Source of the DNA: Heterohyrax brucei
Lineage: Eukaryota; Chordata; Mammalia; Hyracoidea; Procaviidae
Reading direction: 5' to 3'
DNA: 64,000 bases
NCBI GenBank assembly: GCA_028571685.1
Contig: CM053141.1
Coordinates: forward strand, 138,908,833-138,972,832
In this document: one piece after another, positions 47,065-58,149 of the stretch
Numbering within the stretch: the stretch's first letter is position 1
Layout: every line of letters begins with the position of its first letter
Translations under genes and position numbers: made by a program
Notes under the pieces: model-generated
The model's input: the letters and a program-made list of their open reading frames with translations, nothing else
The model's database searches: none
What the model was told of the DNA's origin: nothing

Positions 47065-47233
47065 TTGTGTCCTAAAAGGGACCTAAAGGAGATTCTCCTA
47101 CTAAATCCTGACCTAATTTTGTTTGTTGATAGGTCTTACTTGAAACCAGACACTGCCAGTTCAATATACCAAGCTGGATATGCTATCATTATGTCCACCA
47201 AGACCTTTGAAAGCCAACTCATCCCAACAGGCT
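47065..47233 (+). pseudogene. ERV RNase H remnant
   Basis: Frame with NPDLILFVDRSYLKPD and 'GYAIIMS', typical of the retroviral RNase H start including its first Asp. The frame is cut at 47233 by an inserted LTR; the remaining domain is not recovered after it. Confidence 0.75.
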
Positions 47234-47755
47234 TGTCATGGATTGAATTGTGTCCCCCCCAAAATATGTGTAGCTATGTGGCTGGGCCACGATTCCCAGT
47301 ATCTTGTGACTGTCCTCCATTTTGTGGTTTTCCTATGTTGTATGTTAAAGGGTTAGGGTGGTACTGTAAATCCCTTCATAGGATCACCTCCCTGCTCCAC
47401 TGTAAAGGGTGTTTCCCTGGAGTATGGCTTGCCCCACCCTTAATCCTTTCATCCTACAAGAGACAGAAAGAGAAGCAAGCAGAGAATTGGGAACCTCACA
47501 TCATCAAAAAAGCAGAAGACGGGAGAAGAACCTGTCCTTCAGAGCTGAGGTTCCTACACCAAGACACTCCCTGGACAAAGACTGATACAATATCAGATTT
47601 TCCTCCAGAGCCAACCTTGAAGAAAGTCTTCCCCTGGAGCAGACATCCTGAATTTGGACTTGCAGTCTACCAGACTGTGTAGGAATAAACCTTCCTTTGT
47701 TAAAGCCATCCACTTCATGGTATTTCTGTTCGAGCACTACTAGCTCACTAAAACA
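47234..47755 (+). mobile_element. Solo LTR inside ERV RNase H
   Basis: 522 bases from TGTCATGGATTG to TAAAACA; AATAAA at about 47685. Flanked by aggct (47229-47233) and agact (47756-47760), a 5-bp duplication with one change. It inserted into an already present ERV and is therefore younger. The 205-codon frame beginning in pol runs into this LTR and is artificial beyond 47233. Confidence 0.9.
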
Positions 47756-47784
47756 AGACTGAATCATTTTCTTACTAAATCGAA

Positions 47785-47945
47785 TCAAACCAAACCCATG
47801 GCCATTGATGGAATTCCGACTCATAGCAAACATGTAGGATGGAGTAAAACTGGCACATAGCTCCCAAGGGGCACCTGGTAGATTCAAACGGCTGCTCTTT
47901 TCATTAGCAGCCATACTCTTAACTACTATGCCACCAGAGTTTTCT
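47785..47945 (-). mobile_element. AfroSINE
   Basis: Minus-strand copy just right of the LTR: 'aatcaaaccaaacccatggc' tail at the left, head 'aactactatgccaccagagt' at the right. Confidence 0.9.
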
Positions 47946-48731
47946 TGCTCTTACTAGGGCCTGTCATGTAGCCTGAAGGAAGTCGGTGATTTGAGATGCT
48001 TTGGAAATGATGGGATTCTTGACCTCTTCAGGATCTACCATTAAGAATGTCAGATCAAGAGCAGAAACCATTAAAACTTTAATACCATATTATGAAATTT
48101 CTGTGATTAAAATATGGACCTATCAACCAAAAAGAGGTCCTGTAAACAAGAAAATCAAAGGGAATAACTATGATCAGGCTAAGAAATCTGCCTCTATCAT
48201 TTATTCAAGCTGATGTGATTATTCAAGATAACTGTCACATTTGTGCTTACAATGACCCAGCTTTGTCTGATAGTCTATTAATTTAAGACTGTGTCATTAG
48301 TGGAGTCATCTGGCATAACTTTGTGAGCCATCAAATTGTGGCTCCAAACAAAGAGAAAGAAATTTGGAAAAAAGAAGGTTGTCAGATGAACTGGGACACC
48401 CATACCTGGAAAGAGCCCAACAGGAACCTGTCCTCTGGAAGTTTTCGCACATTCCACTATCTCGAATTTTGCATGTGAATAACCACCTAAGAAAAGACAA
48501 AATAATCAATTAAGTGAAAGAATATTGGTAGGAAAAGTTTTTTGGTACTACGGAATCTATCAGTTCTATCTGTTCCCTTTGTTCTCTATATAAATAAGCC
48601 CAGTAAACATTTGAAACCCCTACCAAGCCAGTATCCACCAATATCCATTACCTTCTGGTCCCATGTTAGAAATGATAATTTTATTCAAATGCCTTTATCG
48701 TATATATATGTAAATATGTTCTAGTCGTGAT

Positions 48732-49022
48732 TTGTTTATTTCCTCATTAGTGGAAACTTTCCCTTGCAGGAAGCCTACTTCTATCTTTGTGGACAAGCAA
48801 CTTTTTGGAAATATTACCACTTGGAGCACACCAAAAATTGACTGCAGTGATCAAGGGACCCATTTCACTGGGCAAGTGATACAGGAAGTTTGTAAGGTTG
48901 CTATTTTACAAAGGCTACACTACCACTATCATCCTTGGTCCTCAGGATTTGTGGAAAGAACTAATAGAACTATTAAAACCCAGCTTGATAAACTTGGTGA
49001 TTCAAATCTTTTGAGCCCTTAG
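48732..49022 (+). pseudogene. ERV integrase remnant
   Basis: 96 codons with DCSDQGTHFTGQVIQEV (one catalytic Asp) and, about 35 residues on, YHPWSSGFVERTNR carrying the catalytic Glu; together the D-35-E spacing of retroviral integrases. The zinc-binding N-terminus is only hinted at near 48230 (NCHICAYNDP) in another frame. Stops at 49020 and beyond. Confidence 0.8.
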
Positions 49023-49332
49023 TCCTTTTAAACTTAAGATCCATGTCAGTGAGAGCTCACAAACTCGGTCTTCATGAAGTAAATGCTTGTAGACTAATTT
49101 ATTTGACTTACTTTGCATATGAAGATTCTAACCTAGTTCAACAGCACCTTGTAAAGTATTATCAATTTTTGATACACTGTTCTAAAACTTATTCCTCACA
49201 GACCAGGGAGGCTTTCCAGGAAGCCATTCCTGAGTCTCTGCCTCACCCAAAATTTTTCTAGGTTATTTCATATATTGGAAGTGACTTCACCTCAACATTC
49301 TTTTGAAACCCAGTAGATAGGACCTTAACAAG

Positions 49333-49724
49333 TGTCATGGATTGAATTGTGTCCCCTCAAAACTGTTTCAGTTTGGCTGGGCCATAATTCCCAATATTGT
49401 GTGATTATCTGTCATTTTGTCATTGGATGACATTTTCCTGTGTGTTGTAAATTATATCGATTTAATAAGGTGGATTAGCAGCAGTTATATTGATGAGAAC
49501 TACAAGATTCGATGAGGTCTTAGGCTAAATTAATGCTCCCAGACCAAGGAAAGACTGATGCAGCACAAGGACTTTTCTCTACTGCTGACAGAGAAAGAAA
49601 GACTTTCCCTGGAGCGAGCACCCTGAATTCATACTTGCAGCCTATTGGACTGTGAGAGAATAAGCTTCCCTTTGTCAAAGCCATCCACTTGTATTTCTGT
49701 CTTATAGCACTAGATGACTGAGGC
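49333..49724 (+). mobile_element. Diverged solo LTR (TGTCATGG family)
   Basis: About 392 bases, shorter than its relatives, with TGTCATGGATTGAATTGTGT at the start and GAGGCA at the end; polyadenylation-like AATAAG near 49661. There is no purine tract before it, and its flanks do not match, so I do not take it as the ERV's own 3' LTR. Confidence 0.75.
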
Positions 49725-49822
49725 ACCAGGTGCTCCTCACCAACCCTAATCCAGGATTCATTAGTGACAACTGAAGAAAGCTAAGGAACTAACTTGGATT
49801 TGTGAGTCTGTTGGGGACCTTA

Positions 49823-49982
49823 AAACCAAAAGCTACTGCCATCAAGTTGATTCCTACTAATAGAGACTCTATAGACAGAGAAGAACTTCTCCACAGAGTT
49901 TCAAAGGAGTGCCTGGTGGATTTGAATTAATGACCTTTCACTTAGCAGACATAGCACTTAACCACTACACTGCCAGGGACCT
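49823..49982 (-). mobile_element. AfroSINE
   Basis: Minus-strand copy: 'gccatcaagttgattcctac' core, head 'cacttaaccactacactgcc'. Confidence 0.85.
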
Positions 49983-50097
49983 CAAGGTAACACTTAAATG
50001 ACCCTGGGGCTGGAAGCAGATGACACTGGCGGTAGACAGCCTATCCAAGATATTGAACAAGACCTCATGCAGGCTGTTGAAGTTATTGAACTCTGAT

Positions 50098-50226
50098 CTT
50101 AAAACCAAAACCAAAACCAAAACCAAAACCCACTGCTGTCAAGTGTATTTTGACGCATAGCTGCCCCATGGAGTTGCCAAGAAGTGCTTGGTGAATTCAA
50201 ACAGCCACTATACCACCAGTGTTTCC
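50098..50226 (-). mobile_element. AfroSINE with expanded (GGTTTT)n tail
   Basis: The left end is a run of AAAACC units (about 50098-50130), the minus-strand tail expanded to a microsatellite; body partly deleted, head to 50226. Confidence 0.85.
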
Positions 50227-50245
50227 TTACATACACACACGCACT

Positions 50246-50402
50246 GCCAAACCTAGTGCCGCTGAGTTGACTCCAACTCATAGCGACCCTATAGGTCAGA
50301 GTAGAGCTGCCCCATAGAGTTTCCAAGGAACACCTGGCAGACTTAAACTGCTGACTGTTTCATTAGCAGACATAGCCCTTATCCACTGTGCTCCAGGTTT
50401 TC
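50246..50402 (-). mobile_element. AfroSINE
   Basis: Minus strand: 'gccgctgagttgactccaac', 'tagcgaccctataggtcaga', head to 'ccactgtgctccagg'. Confidence 0.9.
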
Positions 50403-50572
50403 TGGAGGCTTCCATAGCAGGTGTTAAACATCCACTGCCTTTAAAACTACATTATTTTATAATCTTGGATTCATCAATTGGTAAGAATCACTTACTGGAA
50501 TTACTTACACAGATGTGTTTATCTTTGCCTTTATTATCATAGCCATTCTTATTTTGATAAATACATTACAAT

Positions 50573-50730
50573 TTAACCCCAGTGGCGTCATGGTTCAGTG
50601 CTACAGCTGCTAACCAAAAGGTTGGCAGTTCAAATCTGCCGGGAACTCCTTAGAAGCTCTATGGAGCAGTTCTGCTGTGTCCTATGGGGTCACTGTGAGT
50701 CAGAATTGACTCCATGGCAGTAGATATATT
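50573..50730 (+). mobile_element. AfroSINE
   Basis: Plus-strand copy: 'ctgctaaccaaaaggttggc', 'cctatggggtcactgtgagt', tail 'ttgactccatggcagtag'. Confidence 0.9.
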
Positions 50731-51124
50731 ACAGTTTATATAATTTAGTCTTATGTAACCCTTAAAATCATTGCCATTTACTTGATAATAATTTACATTT
50801 GAAATAGCTGTTTCATCAACTAATCTTTAGTCTCTAACATTTCTTTACAAATAATGAAAAAGATTTGTTTTGTTACAGCAATTATTTATGTTATTCACTT
50901 TGCTTCCTCCACTATGAAGCTCTTTTTAAGTTTTCTGTTGCTACTTCTTCTAACTTCCTTTAACACTTGGAAAGAGAATGCTCTTATAAACTAGCACCAT
51001 CAGTGGTTAGCCCCGGAAGTTTGACAGAATGCTGAATATGTGACTCCTCTCCGTAGTCTATACAAGATCATTCTTTCACTTTTGCTGTTCCAGATTTTCA
51101 TTATAGATATATACCCAATGCTAC
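50731..51124. other. Unassigned AT-rich sequence
   Basis: No gene or family recognised. Confidence 0.4.
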
Positions 51125-51303
51125 TGTAAATTTGGAAGATCTGGTGATGAAATCGCTAAACTGCTAATCAAAAGAGGTTATTGGTTTAAATCATCAGCTG
51201 GAAAACTTATGAGGGTGGTTCTACTCTGTACTATAGGGTTTCCATAAATAAGACTCAGTGCCAGTATTCTTTTTGCTTGAGTCAAAATCGATGGCAATAG
51301 CTT
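51125..51303 (+). mobile_element. AfroSINE, diverged
   Basis: Plus strand: 'aaactgctaatcaaaagagg', 'ttctactctgtactataggg', then 'aaaatcgatggcaatagc'. Strongly diverged compared with the others. Confidence 0.7.
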
Positions 51304-52327
51304 TTTTTAAAAAAAAGATATTAATGAACTATAGGACCCAATATTGTTAAAATATCAGTTCTTCTTAATTGATCAATAGCTTCAAGGTACTCTCACTCAA
51401 AATTCTGAAGTAGTGTTTTAAGAACATTGACAACCTAATTCTAAAATTAGTACAGCAGTGCGAACAAACTAGTAGAGCTAAAGAAATTTTGAAAGCAAAA
51501 GCAAAGTTGAAGTACTTATTACACTAATGTAGAATCTTACAAGCTACAGTAATCAAGACACTGTGGTACTGGCAAAAGGATAGAAAGACATATAGATTTA
51601 ATGAACAAAACAAAAAGTCCAGAAATAGACCACTCACATATGGGAAAAGATTATCTTTTCAACATATAGTGCTGGGAAAACTGGATATCTTTATGGACAG
51701 TAATGAATCTCAGCTCTTATGTCACACCATAGATAAAAAGTGAACTTCTGATAGATCATAGATGTAAAATAACAGTTAAAGCTGTAAAATATCTAGAAGA
51801 AATCAAAAGAAAATCTTTATACTTTGGGGGTAAGTAAAATTCTCACATAAGGCGTAAAAAGCATAACCATAAAAGGAAAAAAAGGATAAATTGGACTTCA
51901 TTAAAATTAAAAACATTTGCTATTTGAAAGACTGAATAAAGAAATTAAAAAGGCAAGATATAGATTGGGAGAGTATATTTGCTATCCACATATCTGACAA
52001 TGACTTAGTACTCAAAATATTAAAAGAACTTCTGCAACCCAATAACAGGAAGATAAGTAACTGGATTAAAGATTGTGAAAAGATTTGGACACTTCATCAA
52101 AGAAGAAACGTCACACAAGTACATGCAAGATGAACAACATCTTTGATGGTCACCAGTATTACACATTAGGGGAATGCAAATTAGAACCACGATGAGATAT
52201 AAACCTAGTAGAATGGCTTTAAAAAAAGTCAACATGAAGTGTTAATGAGAAGAAGCAATTATTCATGTATCGTTGGTTGAAATGTAAAATGATGCAACAC
52301 TTTGAAAAACAGTTCAACAGTGTTTCT
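51304..52327 (+). mobile_element. Ancient L1M, ORF2 3' part (continues at 60518)
   Basis: Plus-strand L1M with 'caagacactgtggtactggc', 'tggacttcattaaaattaaa' and 'gggaatgcaaattagaacca', the late ORF2 region. Interrupted at 52327 by the 8.2-kb L1; it resumes at 60518 and ends near 61110. Target duplication caacagtgtttct / caacagtttct. Confidence 0.85.
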
Positions 52328-55182
52328 TTTCTTGAAAATGTTTTATTGTGCTTTAAGTGAAAGTTTATGATCCAAGTCAATTTGCCATATAAAATCCCCC
52401 GTACACACCTCTATGCAACTCTAGTTGCTCTCTGCACCTTGTGACAGCACCCTCTTCCTTTCTATCTTACACTTGTTGTATTCATTTGGCCAACTTCTGG
52501 CTTCTCTTCTCCACCCTCCCATCTTGCTTCCGGACAGGAGCTGTTCCAACAGCCTCATGTATATATTTAAGCCAAGAAGCACACAATTCACCAGCATCAC
52601 TCTATCTTATAGTCCAGTCCAATCTTTGGAGAGTGAGCTTTGGTGCTGGTTTCAGCTCTGGGCTAGCAATGAGTACAGGACAGTGTCTTTAGGGAATCCT
52701 CCCAAGGTTGTCAGCTCTTCAAGTCTGGTCCTTTAATAGAGTTCCAGATCTGTACCCCCATTTGCCTCTCACCATGTCATGGACTATACATCGTGTTCCT
52801 TGTCAGAGCAGTCATTGGTGATGGCTGGGCACCATCTAGTTCTTCTGGTCTTATGCTGATGTAGTCTCTTGATTGTGTGGCCCCGTCTGTCTGCTTGTTT
52901 CATATTTTCTGGATGTCTTTCATTCTTCTCTGCTCCAGGTGGACTGGGAACAGATGATATTCCTTATAGGGCAGCTTGCTAGCTTCAAGACCTCAGGTGC
53001 CACTCACCAAAATGGGATGCAGAACATTTTCTTAAAAAAAAAAAAAAAAAGTTATGCCAGTTCACCTAGATGCCCCCTGAAACCATGGTCCCCAGGTTCC
53101 TGCACCTGCTACTCCAACTTTTGAAATCTTGGGTTGCATTTAGGAAACCTCTTAGCTTTTGGTGTAGTCCAGCAGTGTTAATCTCCTTTCTACTGCATGC
53201 TGTCACTTCCTTCAGTTAACCCAGTTCCTATATACTATCTAGTCTATGAATATGCCTCTGTTTCCCACCCCTCCTTGGAAACCATCAACGATTATTTGCC
53301 ATGCTTAAACATTTTCTTGAGTCCTTGTAATAGTGATTTTATACAGTATTTGTCCTTTTGCTTCTAATTTCACTCAGCATAGTCTTTCAGTTGACTCCAT
53401 ATTATCAGATGTTTCTTAAAATCATCTTTGTGCTTTATCATTGCATAGTATTCCACTTTGTGAATATACCATAATTTGTTTATCCACTCGTCTGTTGATG
53501 GGCATGTAGGCTGATTTCATCTTTTTGCTACTATGGACAGTATGGCACTAAATATTGATGTGTATGTGTCTGTTTGTATGACAGCCCTTATTTCTCTAGG
53601 ATATTTTCCTGGTAATGGGATTGCTGGGTCATATGGTATTTCTATTTCTAGCTTTTTAAGAAAGTGTCAAATCAATATACAAGCGGTTGTACCACTTTAT
53701 ATTCCTAACAGCAGTGAAGAGTTTCAGTCTCTCCAATATTTATTAATTTGTGATTTTTGGATTAATGCCAGCCTTGCTGGGGTTTAGATGGTGTCTTATT
53801 GTACTTTTGATTTGGATATCTCTAATGGCTAATGGCCATGAACATTTCCTCATGTATCTATTAGCAGCCTGGAAGTCTTCTTTGGTGAAGTGGCTGTTTA
53901 TATCCTTTGCCCATTTTTTAAATGTGTTATTTGTCTTTTTCTCGTCAAGGTTCTGCAGCACCTTGAGATTAGATGCTGATCCAAATAGTGGTTGCCCAAA
54001 TTTTTTTTCCCGGGCTATAGGGAGATTTTACTCTTGGTGAAGTCTTTGGATGAACGTAAGTGTTTGTTTTTTAGGAGTTCCCATTTATGTATTTTTGCTT
54101 CCAATGTTTGCACATTGTTAGTAATATTTTGTATTCTGTAATAGATTTGTCCGTGTTTTTTCTTTCATGATCTTTATTGTTTTAGATTTTATATTTAAGT
54201 CTTTGATCCATTTTGAGTTAGTTTCCGTGCATGTTGTGAGACATAGGTCTTGTTTCATTTTTTTTTTAACAGATGGATATCCAGTTAATACCATTTGTTG
54301 AAGAGACTGTTTTTAACCCAGTTCACATACTTGGGGCTTTTGTCAAATATCAGCTGCTCACAGGCAGATGGGGTTATATCTGGATTCTCTATTCTGTTTC
54401 ATTGGTCTATATGTCTGTATTTGTGCAAGTACCACGGTGTTTTGACTACTGTGACAGTGTAAAAGTTCTGAAATCAGGTAACGTGAGGCCTCCCACTTTG
54501 TTCTTCTTCAGTAATGCTTTACTTGTTTGGGGCTTCTTTCCTTTCCAAACAAAGTTGGTGATTTGTTTCTCCATTTCATTTAAAAATGCCATTGGAGTTT
54601 GCATTGGGATTGCATTGTATCTATACATCACTGTGGGTAGAATATACATTTTTATGATGTTAACTCTTCCAATCCATGAGCAAGGTAGACCTCTCAACTT
54701 GTATAGTTCTTTTTCGGCTTCTTGCAGTTGAATCTTGCAAATTTTCTTTGAATAGGTCTTTTGCATCTCTGGATAGACTTATTCTGAGGTATTTTATCTT
54801 GTTGGGGCCTACTGTAAATGGTATTGGTTTGGCTATTTCCTCTTTGATGGTCTCTTTGTCAGTGTGAAGGAATCAAACTGATTTATGTTTATTGTACATC
54901 CCTATACTTTGCTGAACTCTTCTATTAGTTCCAGTCCTTTTTGTGTGTGTGTACATTCTGTAGGGTTTTCTGTGTATAAGATCAAATCATCTGCAGATAG
55001 AGATACTTTCACTTCTTCCTTACAAATTCAGAAGCCCTTTCTTTATCTTCTCTGATTGCTCTGGCTAGAACTTCCACCAAAATGTTAAATAAAAGTGGTT
55101 ACAGTAGGCTTCTTTGTGTGGTTCCTGTTCTCAAGGATAATACTTTCTGTTTTTCTCCATTTAGGATGATGTTTACTGTTGG

Positions 55183-55277
55183 CTACCGGGCACTCCTTGA
55201 ATACTCTAGGGGTCAGTTCTATTCTGGCCCCTAGGGTCGCCATGAGTTGGATCTGACTCAACGGCACTTGGCTGGCT
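55183..55277 (+). mobile_element. AfroSINE 3' part in L1
   Basis: Plus-strand fragment of about 95 bases: 'cccctagggtcgccatgagt', then 'gactcaacggcacttggctg'. TTGGCTGGC-type tail. Confidence 0.8.
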
Positions 55278-55616
55278 TCACTTGTGTAGAAGCCCCTTAT
55301 TATGTTCAGGGATTTCCCTTCTATTCCTATTCTGTTGAGAGTTTTTAACATGAATGGGTGTTGGACTTTTCTGCATCAATTAATAAAATTAAGTGATTTT
55401 TATCTTTTGTTTTATTTATGTGGTTGACGACATTGTTTTCTAATTGTGAACCATTCCTGCATCATCGGCATGAATCCTGCTTGGTGATGGTGAGTTAATT
55501 TTTGGTATTTTGTGAATTCTGTGGCTAGACTTTTGTTGAGAATTTTTACATCTAAATTCATGAAAGATATTGTAATTTTCCTTTTTTGTGTTGTATTAAC
55601 CCTGTATTGGTATCAG

Positions 55617-56081
55617 TGTGTTAGTCAGGTAGTGGTACTTTAACAGAAATACCACAAGTGGATGGCTTTAAAAAGAGAAACAATTTTGTCACAGTCTAGT
55701 AGGCTCCAGGAGAAGGCTTTTACTGCTGACTGCAGAGGAGGGTCCTTGTTGCCAGTCTTCCCTTGGACTGGAAGCTTCTGAGGCACAGGGACTCCAGTCC
55801 TTTCCAAAGTATGTGCTCAGCTTCCAGTACCACTTGTTGGTGGCATGAGGTCCTCAAATTTCTTCACTAGCTTTCTCGCTTTATATCTCAACACACTGCC
55901 TCAAGGCGTAGAAGTCATAGACATGGAGTCCTGCCCACCAACACAGCTGCTGCCAATCCTCCCTCATTAATATCATGGAAGCAGGATGTACAAAACAGAG
56001 GAACATCATACAATACCAGGAATCATGGCCTAGCCAAACTGCCACACACATTTTGGGGGAACACAATTCAATCCATGACTC
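55617..56081 (-). mobile_element. Solo LTR (TGTCATGG family) in L1
   Basis: Minus-strand LTR of about 465 bases; 5' end near 56080 ('cacaattcaatccatgac'), 3' end near 55619. The L1 text 'tatcag' before it and 'tcagatttatactggctt' after it suggest a short duplication around tcag. Confidence 0.85.
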
Positions 56082-56538
56082 AGATTTATACTGGCTTCAC
56101 AGAATGAATTTGGGAATATTTCATCCTTTCTATGCTGTGAAATACCTTTAGTAATAGTGGCATTAACTCCTCTCTAAACTTTTGGTAAAGAATTCTCCAG
56201 TGAAGCTGTCCGGGCTAGGACTTTTTGTGGTTGGGAGTTCTAAAATTACTTTTTCAACTTTTTCTTTTGTGATGGGTTTATTAACTTGGTCTACTTCTGT
56301 TTTTGTTAGTTTTGGTAGATGGTGTACTTCTAGAAATGTGTTCATTTCCTCTAGGTTTTCAAATTTATTAAAGTTTTTCATTGTATTTTGTAATGATCCT
56401 TTCAATTTCAGTTGGATTTGTGGTGATGTTACCAATCTCATTTCTTATTTGAGTTATTTGCTTCCTCTTTTATTTTTCTTTTGTCACTTTTGCCAGTGGT
56501 TTATCAACTTGTTGATCCTTTCAAAAAACCAGCTTTTG

Positions 56539-57084
56539 AGACCCACATCAGTGGGTGCCTACATTGACTTGGGACCAGAAGAACTGGATGGTGCCCGGCC
56601 ACCACCAGTGATAGCCACGATGGAGTTCATAGAGATGAGTCTCACTGGCAACACAAGAATAAAAAGGGGTGCATCCTGAGATCTCCACTAAAAGACCTCA
56701 GTTGATGGTCCAGCGGTTTCGGGGTTCCCCTGAGAGCACGGCCCCTGACCCTGATGCTGCCCTTACCCATAAATCATAATGAAGGTCCACTCTTTGGACA
56801 GGAATGGATTGGACTTGGCAATGCAGAGTGACCATATATTGGATGCACTTTATCGTTCTGTACATCTATAAGATATCATCCTGCTGACCTCTGGCTGGAG
56901 GAAGGAGAGTGGGTGGAGAGGAGGGGAAAGGAGGCTGTTGGGAGGATGAGACATGTATGGAGCAGAGAGGAATAGTGTGCTGTCACTGGGCAGGGAGAGC
57001 AGTGGAAGCTGCATATAGGTGGGCATGTAAATTTATACGGGAATGTACATTTTCACTTAGTCATGTTAAATAAAAAACAAAACC
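56539..57084 (+). mobile_element. L1 3'-UTR fragment inserted in opposite orientation
   Basis: A plus-strand, 5'-truncated L1 of about 546 bases, only 3' UTR plus tail 'taaataaaaaacaaaacc'. It is flanked by aaaccagcttttg at 56526-56538 and 57085-57097, a perfect 13-bp duplication. Related to the L1 3' UTRs at 14.4 and 34.8 kb, so it is a younger L1 lineage. Confidence 0.95.
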
Positions 57085-58149
57085 AAACCAGCTTTTGGTC
57101 TTAATGCTTTCAATTGTTCTTCTGTTCTCTAATTCATTTCGTTCTGCTCTAATTTTTATTACGTATTTTCTTCTGGTACTTGAGGAAGGGTTCTTCTGTT
57201 TCTTTCTTTCTAGTAATTCTTTGGTTTGGGCTCTTTCTTCTTTTTGGATGTGTACATTTATTCATATACTGAAATTGACCTCTGAGCACTACTTTTGCTA
57301 TTTCCGATAGGTTCTGGTAGAATGTGTTTTCATTCTCATTTGACTTCGTGCATTTCCTTACTTTGGCCTTGATTTCTTCTATAACCCAGAAGTTTCTGAG
57401 CAAGATGTTCAGTTTCCATGGGTCTGATTTTTCACCCTTGTTTTTTCTGCTTTTGATTTCAACTTTTATTACCTCATGGTCTGAAATGATGCTTTGCAAT
57501 ATCTCAATGGTTTGGATTTTGTTAAGACTTGCTTTATGGCCTAGTATGTGGTCTATTCTGGAGAACGTTCCATGTGCATCAGAAACATTCTCCAGAATGC
57601 TCTTGGGTGGAGTGTTCTGTGTATGTCTATGATGTAAAGCTGGTTGATTGTGGCATTTAGATCTTCTATGCCTTTAAGCTTCTTTCTGGGTATTTTGTCC
57701 ACCACTGAAAGTGGTGTGTTAAGGTCTCCTACTGTTATTGTGGAACTATCTATCTCCCTTTTCAATGCTGTTAGAGTTCATTTGACATAAAGCTCTGTCA
57801 TTGGTGTGTAAATATTTAATATGGTTATGTCTGCCTGATGTATTAACCCTTTAAGCAATGTATAGTACCCTTCTTTGTCCACTATGGTGGGTTGTACCTT
57901 AAAGTCTGTTTTATATGAAATTGATATTGCCTCTCCTGCTCTTTTTGTTGTTAGCTTGGTATATATATTTCCATCCTTTTGAGTTTCAGTTTGTTTGTAT
58001 CTGTGTCTCTTGTAACCAGCATATAGATGGATCGTGTTTTATTTATCCATTTTTCTACTCTTTGTCTCTTTATTGGTACACTTATCATATTTACATTCAA
58101 TGTAATTATTGATAGGTATGAATTTAGTGCTTTCATTTTAGTGCGTTTT

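Larger units (their letters stand above)
44389..49332 (+). mobile_element. Decayed class I endogenous retrovirus
   Basis: Plus-strand internal region with gag remnant (about 44400-44670), pol (about 45070-49030) and a short following part. It lacks recognisable own LTRs at either side. Interruptions: AfroSINE 46624-46851, solo LTR 47234-47755, AfroSINE 47785-47945. Motif order and the integrase end suggest a gamma-like (class I) element. Many stops; no part can produce an intact viral protein. Confidence 0.8.
53370..58136 (-). pseudogene. L1 ORF2, broken and interrupted
   Basis: Start region at 58136 reads MKALNSYLSIITLNVNMISV. Endonuclease parts at 57150-57765; RT parts around 56163-56441 ('ELPTTKSPSPDSFTGEFF') and 54980-55350. 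The active site near 54985 reads S-A-D-D where F-A-D-D is usual. Thumb-like region at 54446-54766 ([20 protein letters not shown]). C-terminal sequence at 53743-53961 (RKCSWPLAIRDIQIKSTIRH). Many frameshifts, and an LTR plus an inverted L1 piece interrupt it. Confidence 0.85.

Noticed and set aside
47065-47682. 205-codon plus-strand frame as one gene
   Set aside because: Only the first part is ERV RNase H. From 47234 the frame runs through a solo LTR by chance.
49333-49724. 3' LTR of the ERV at 44.4-49.3 kb
   Set aside because: No purine tract before it, no matching 5' LTR, non-matching flanks, and the same family is clearly inserted inside the ERV at 47.2 kb.
50098-50402. CRISPR-like spaced repeats
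   Set aside because: The repetition is of dispersed SINE copies and a simple tail; there is no regular repeat-spacer pattern, and the genome is mammalian.
50573-50730. tRNA gene
   Set aside because: A- and B-box-like motifs belong to the SINE head; there is no complete cloverleaf, and the sequence continues into the SINE body.
56182-56679. 165-codon plus-strand open frame
   Set aside because: Antisense to L1 ORF2 and then running into an inserted L1 3' UTR; it spans two unrelated elements.
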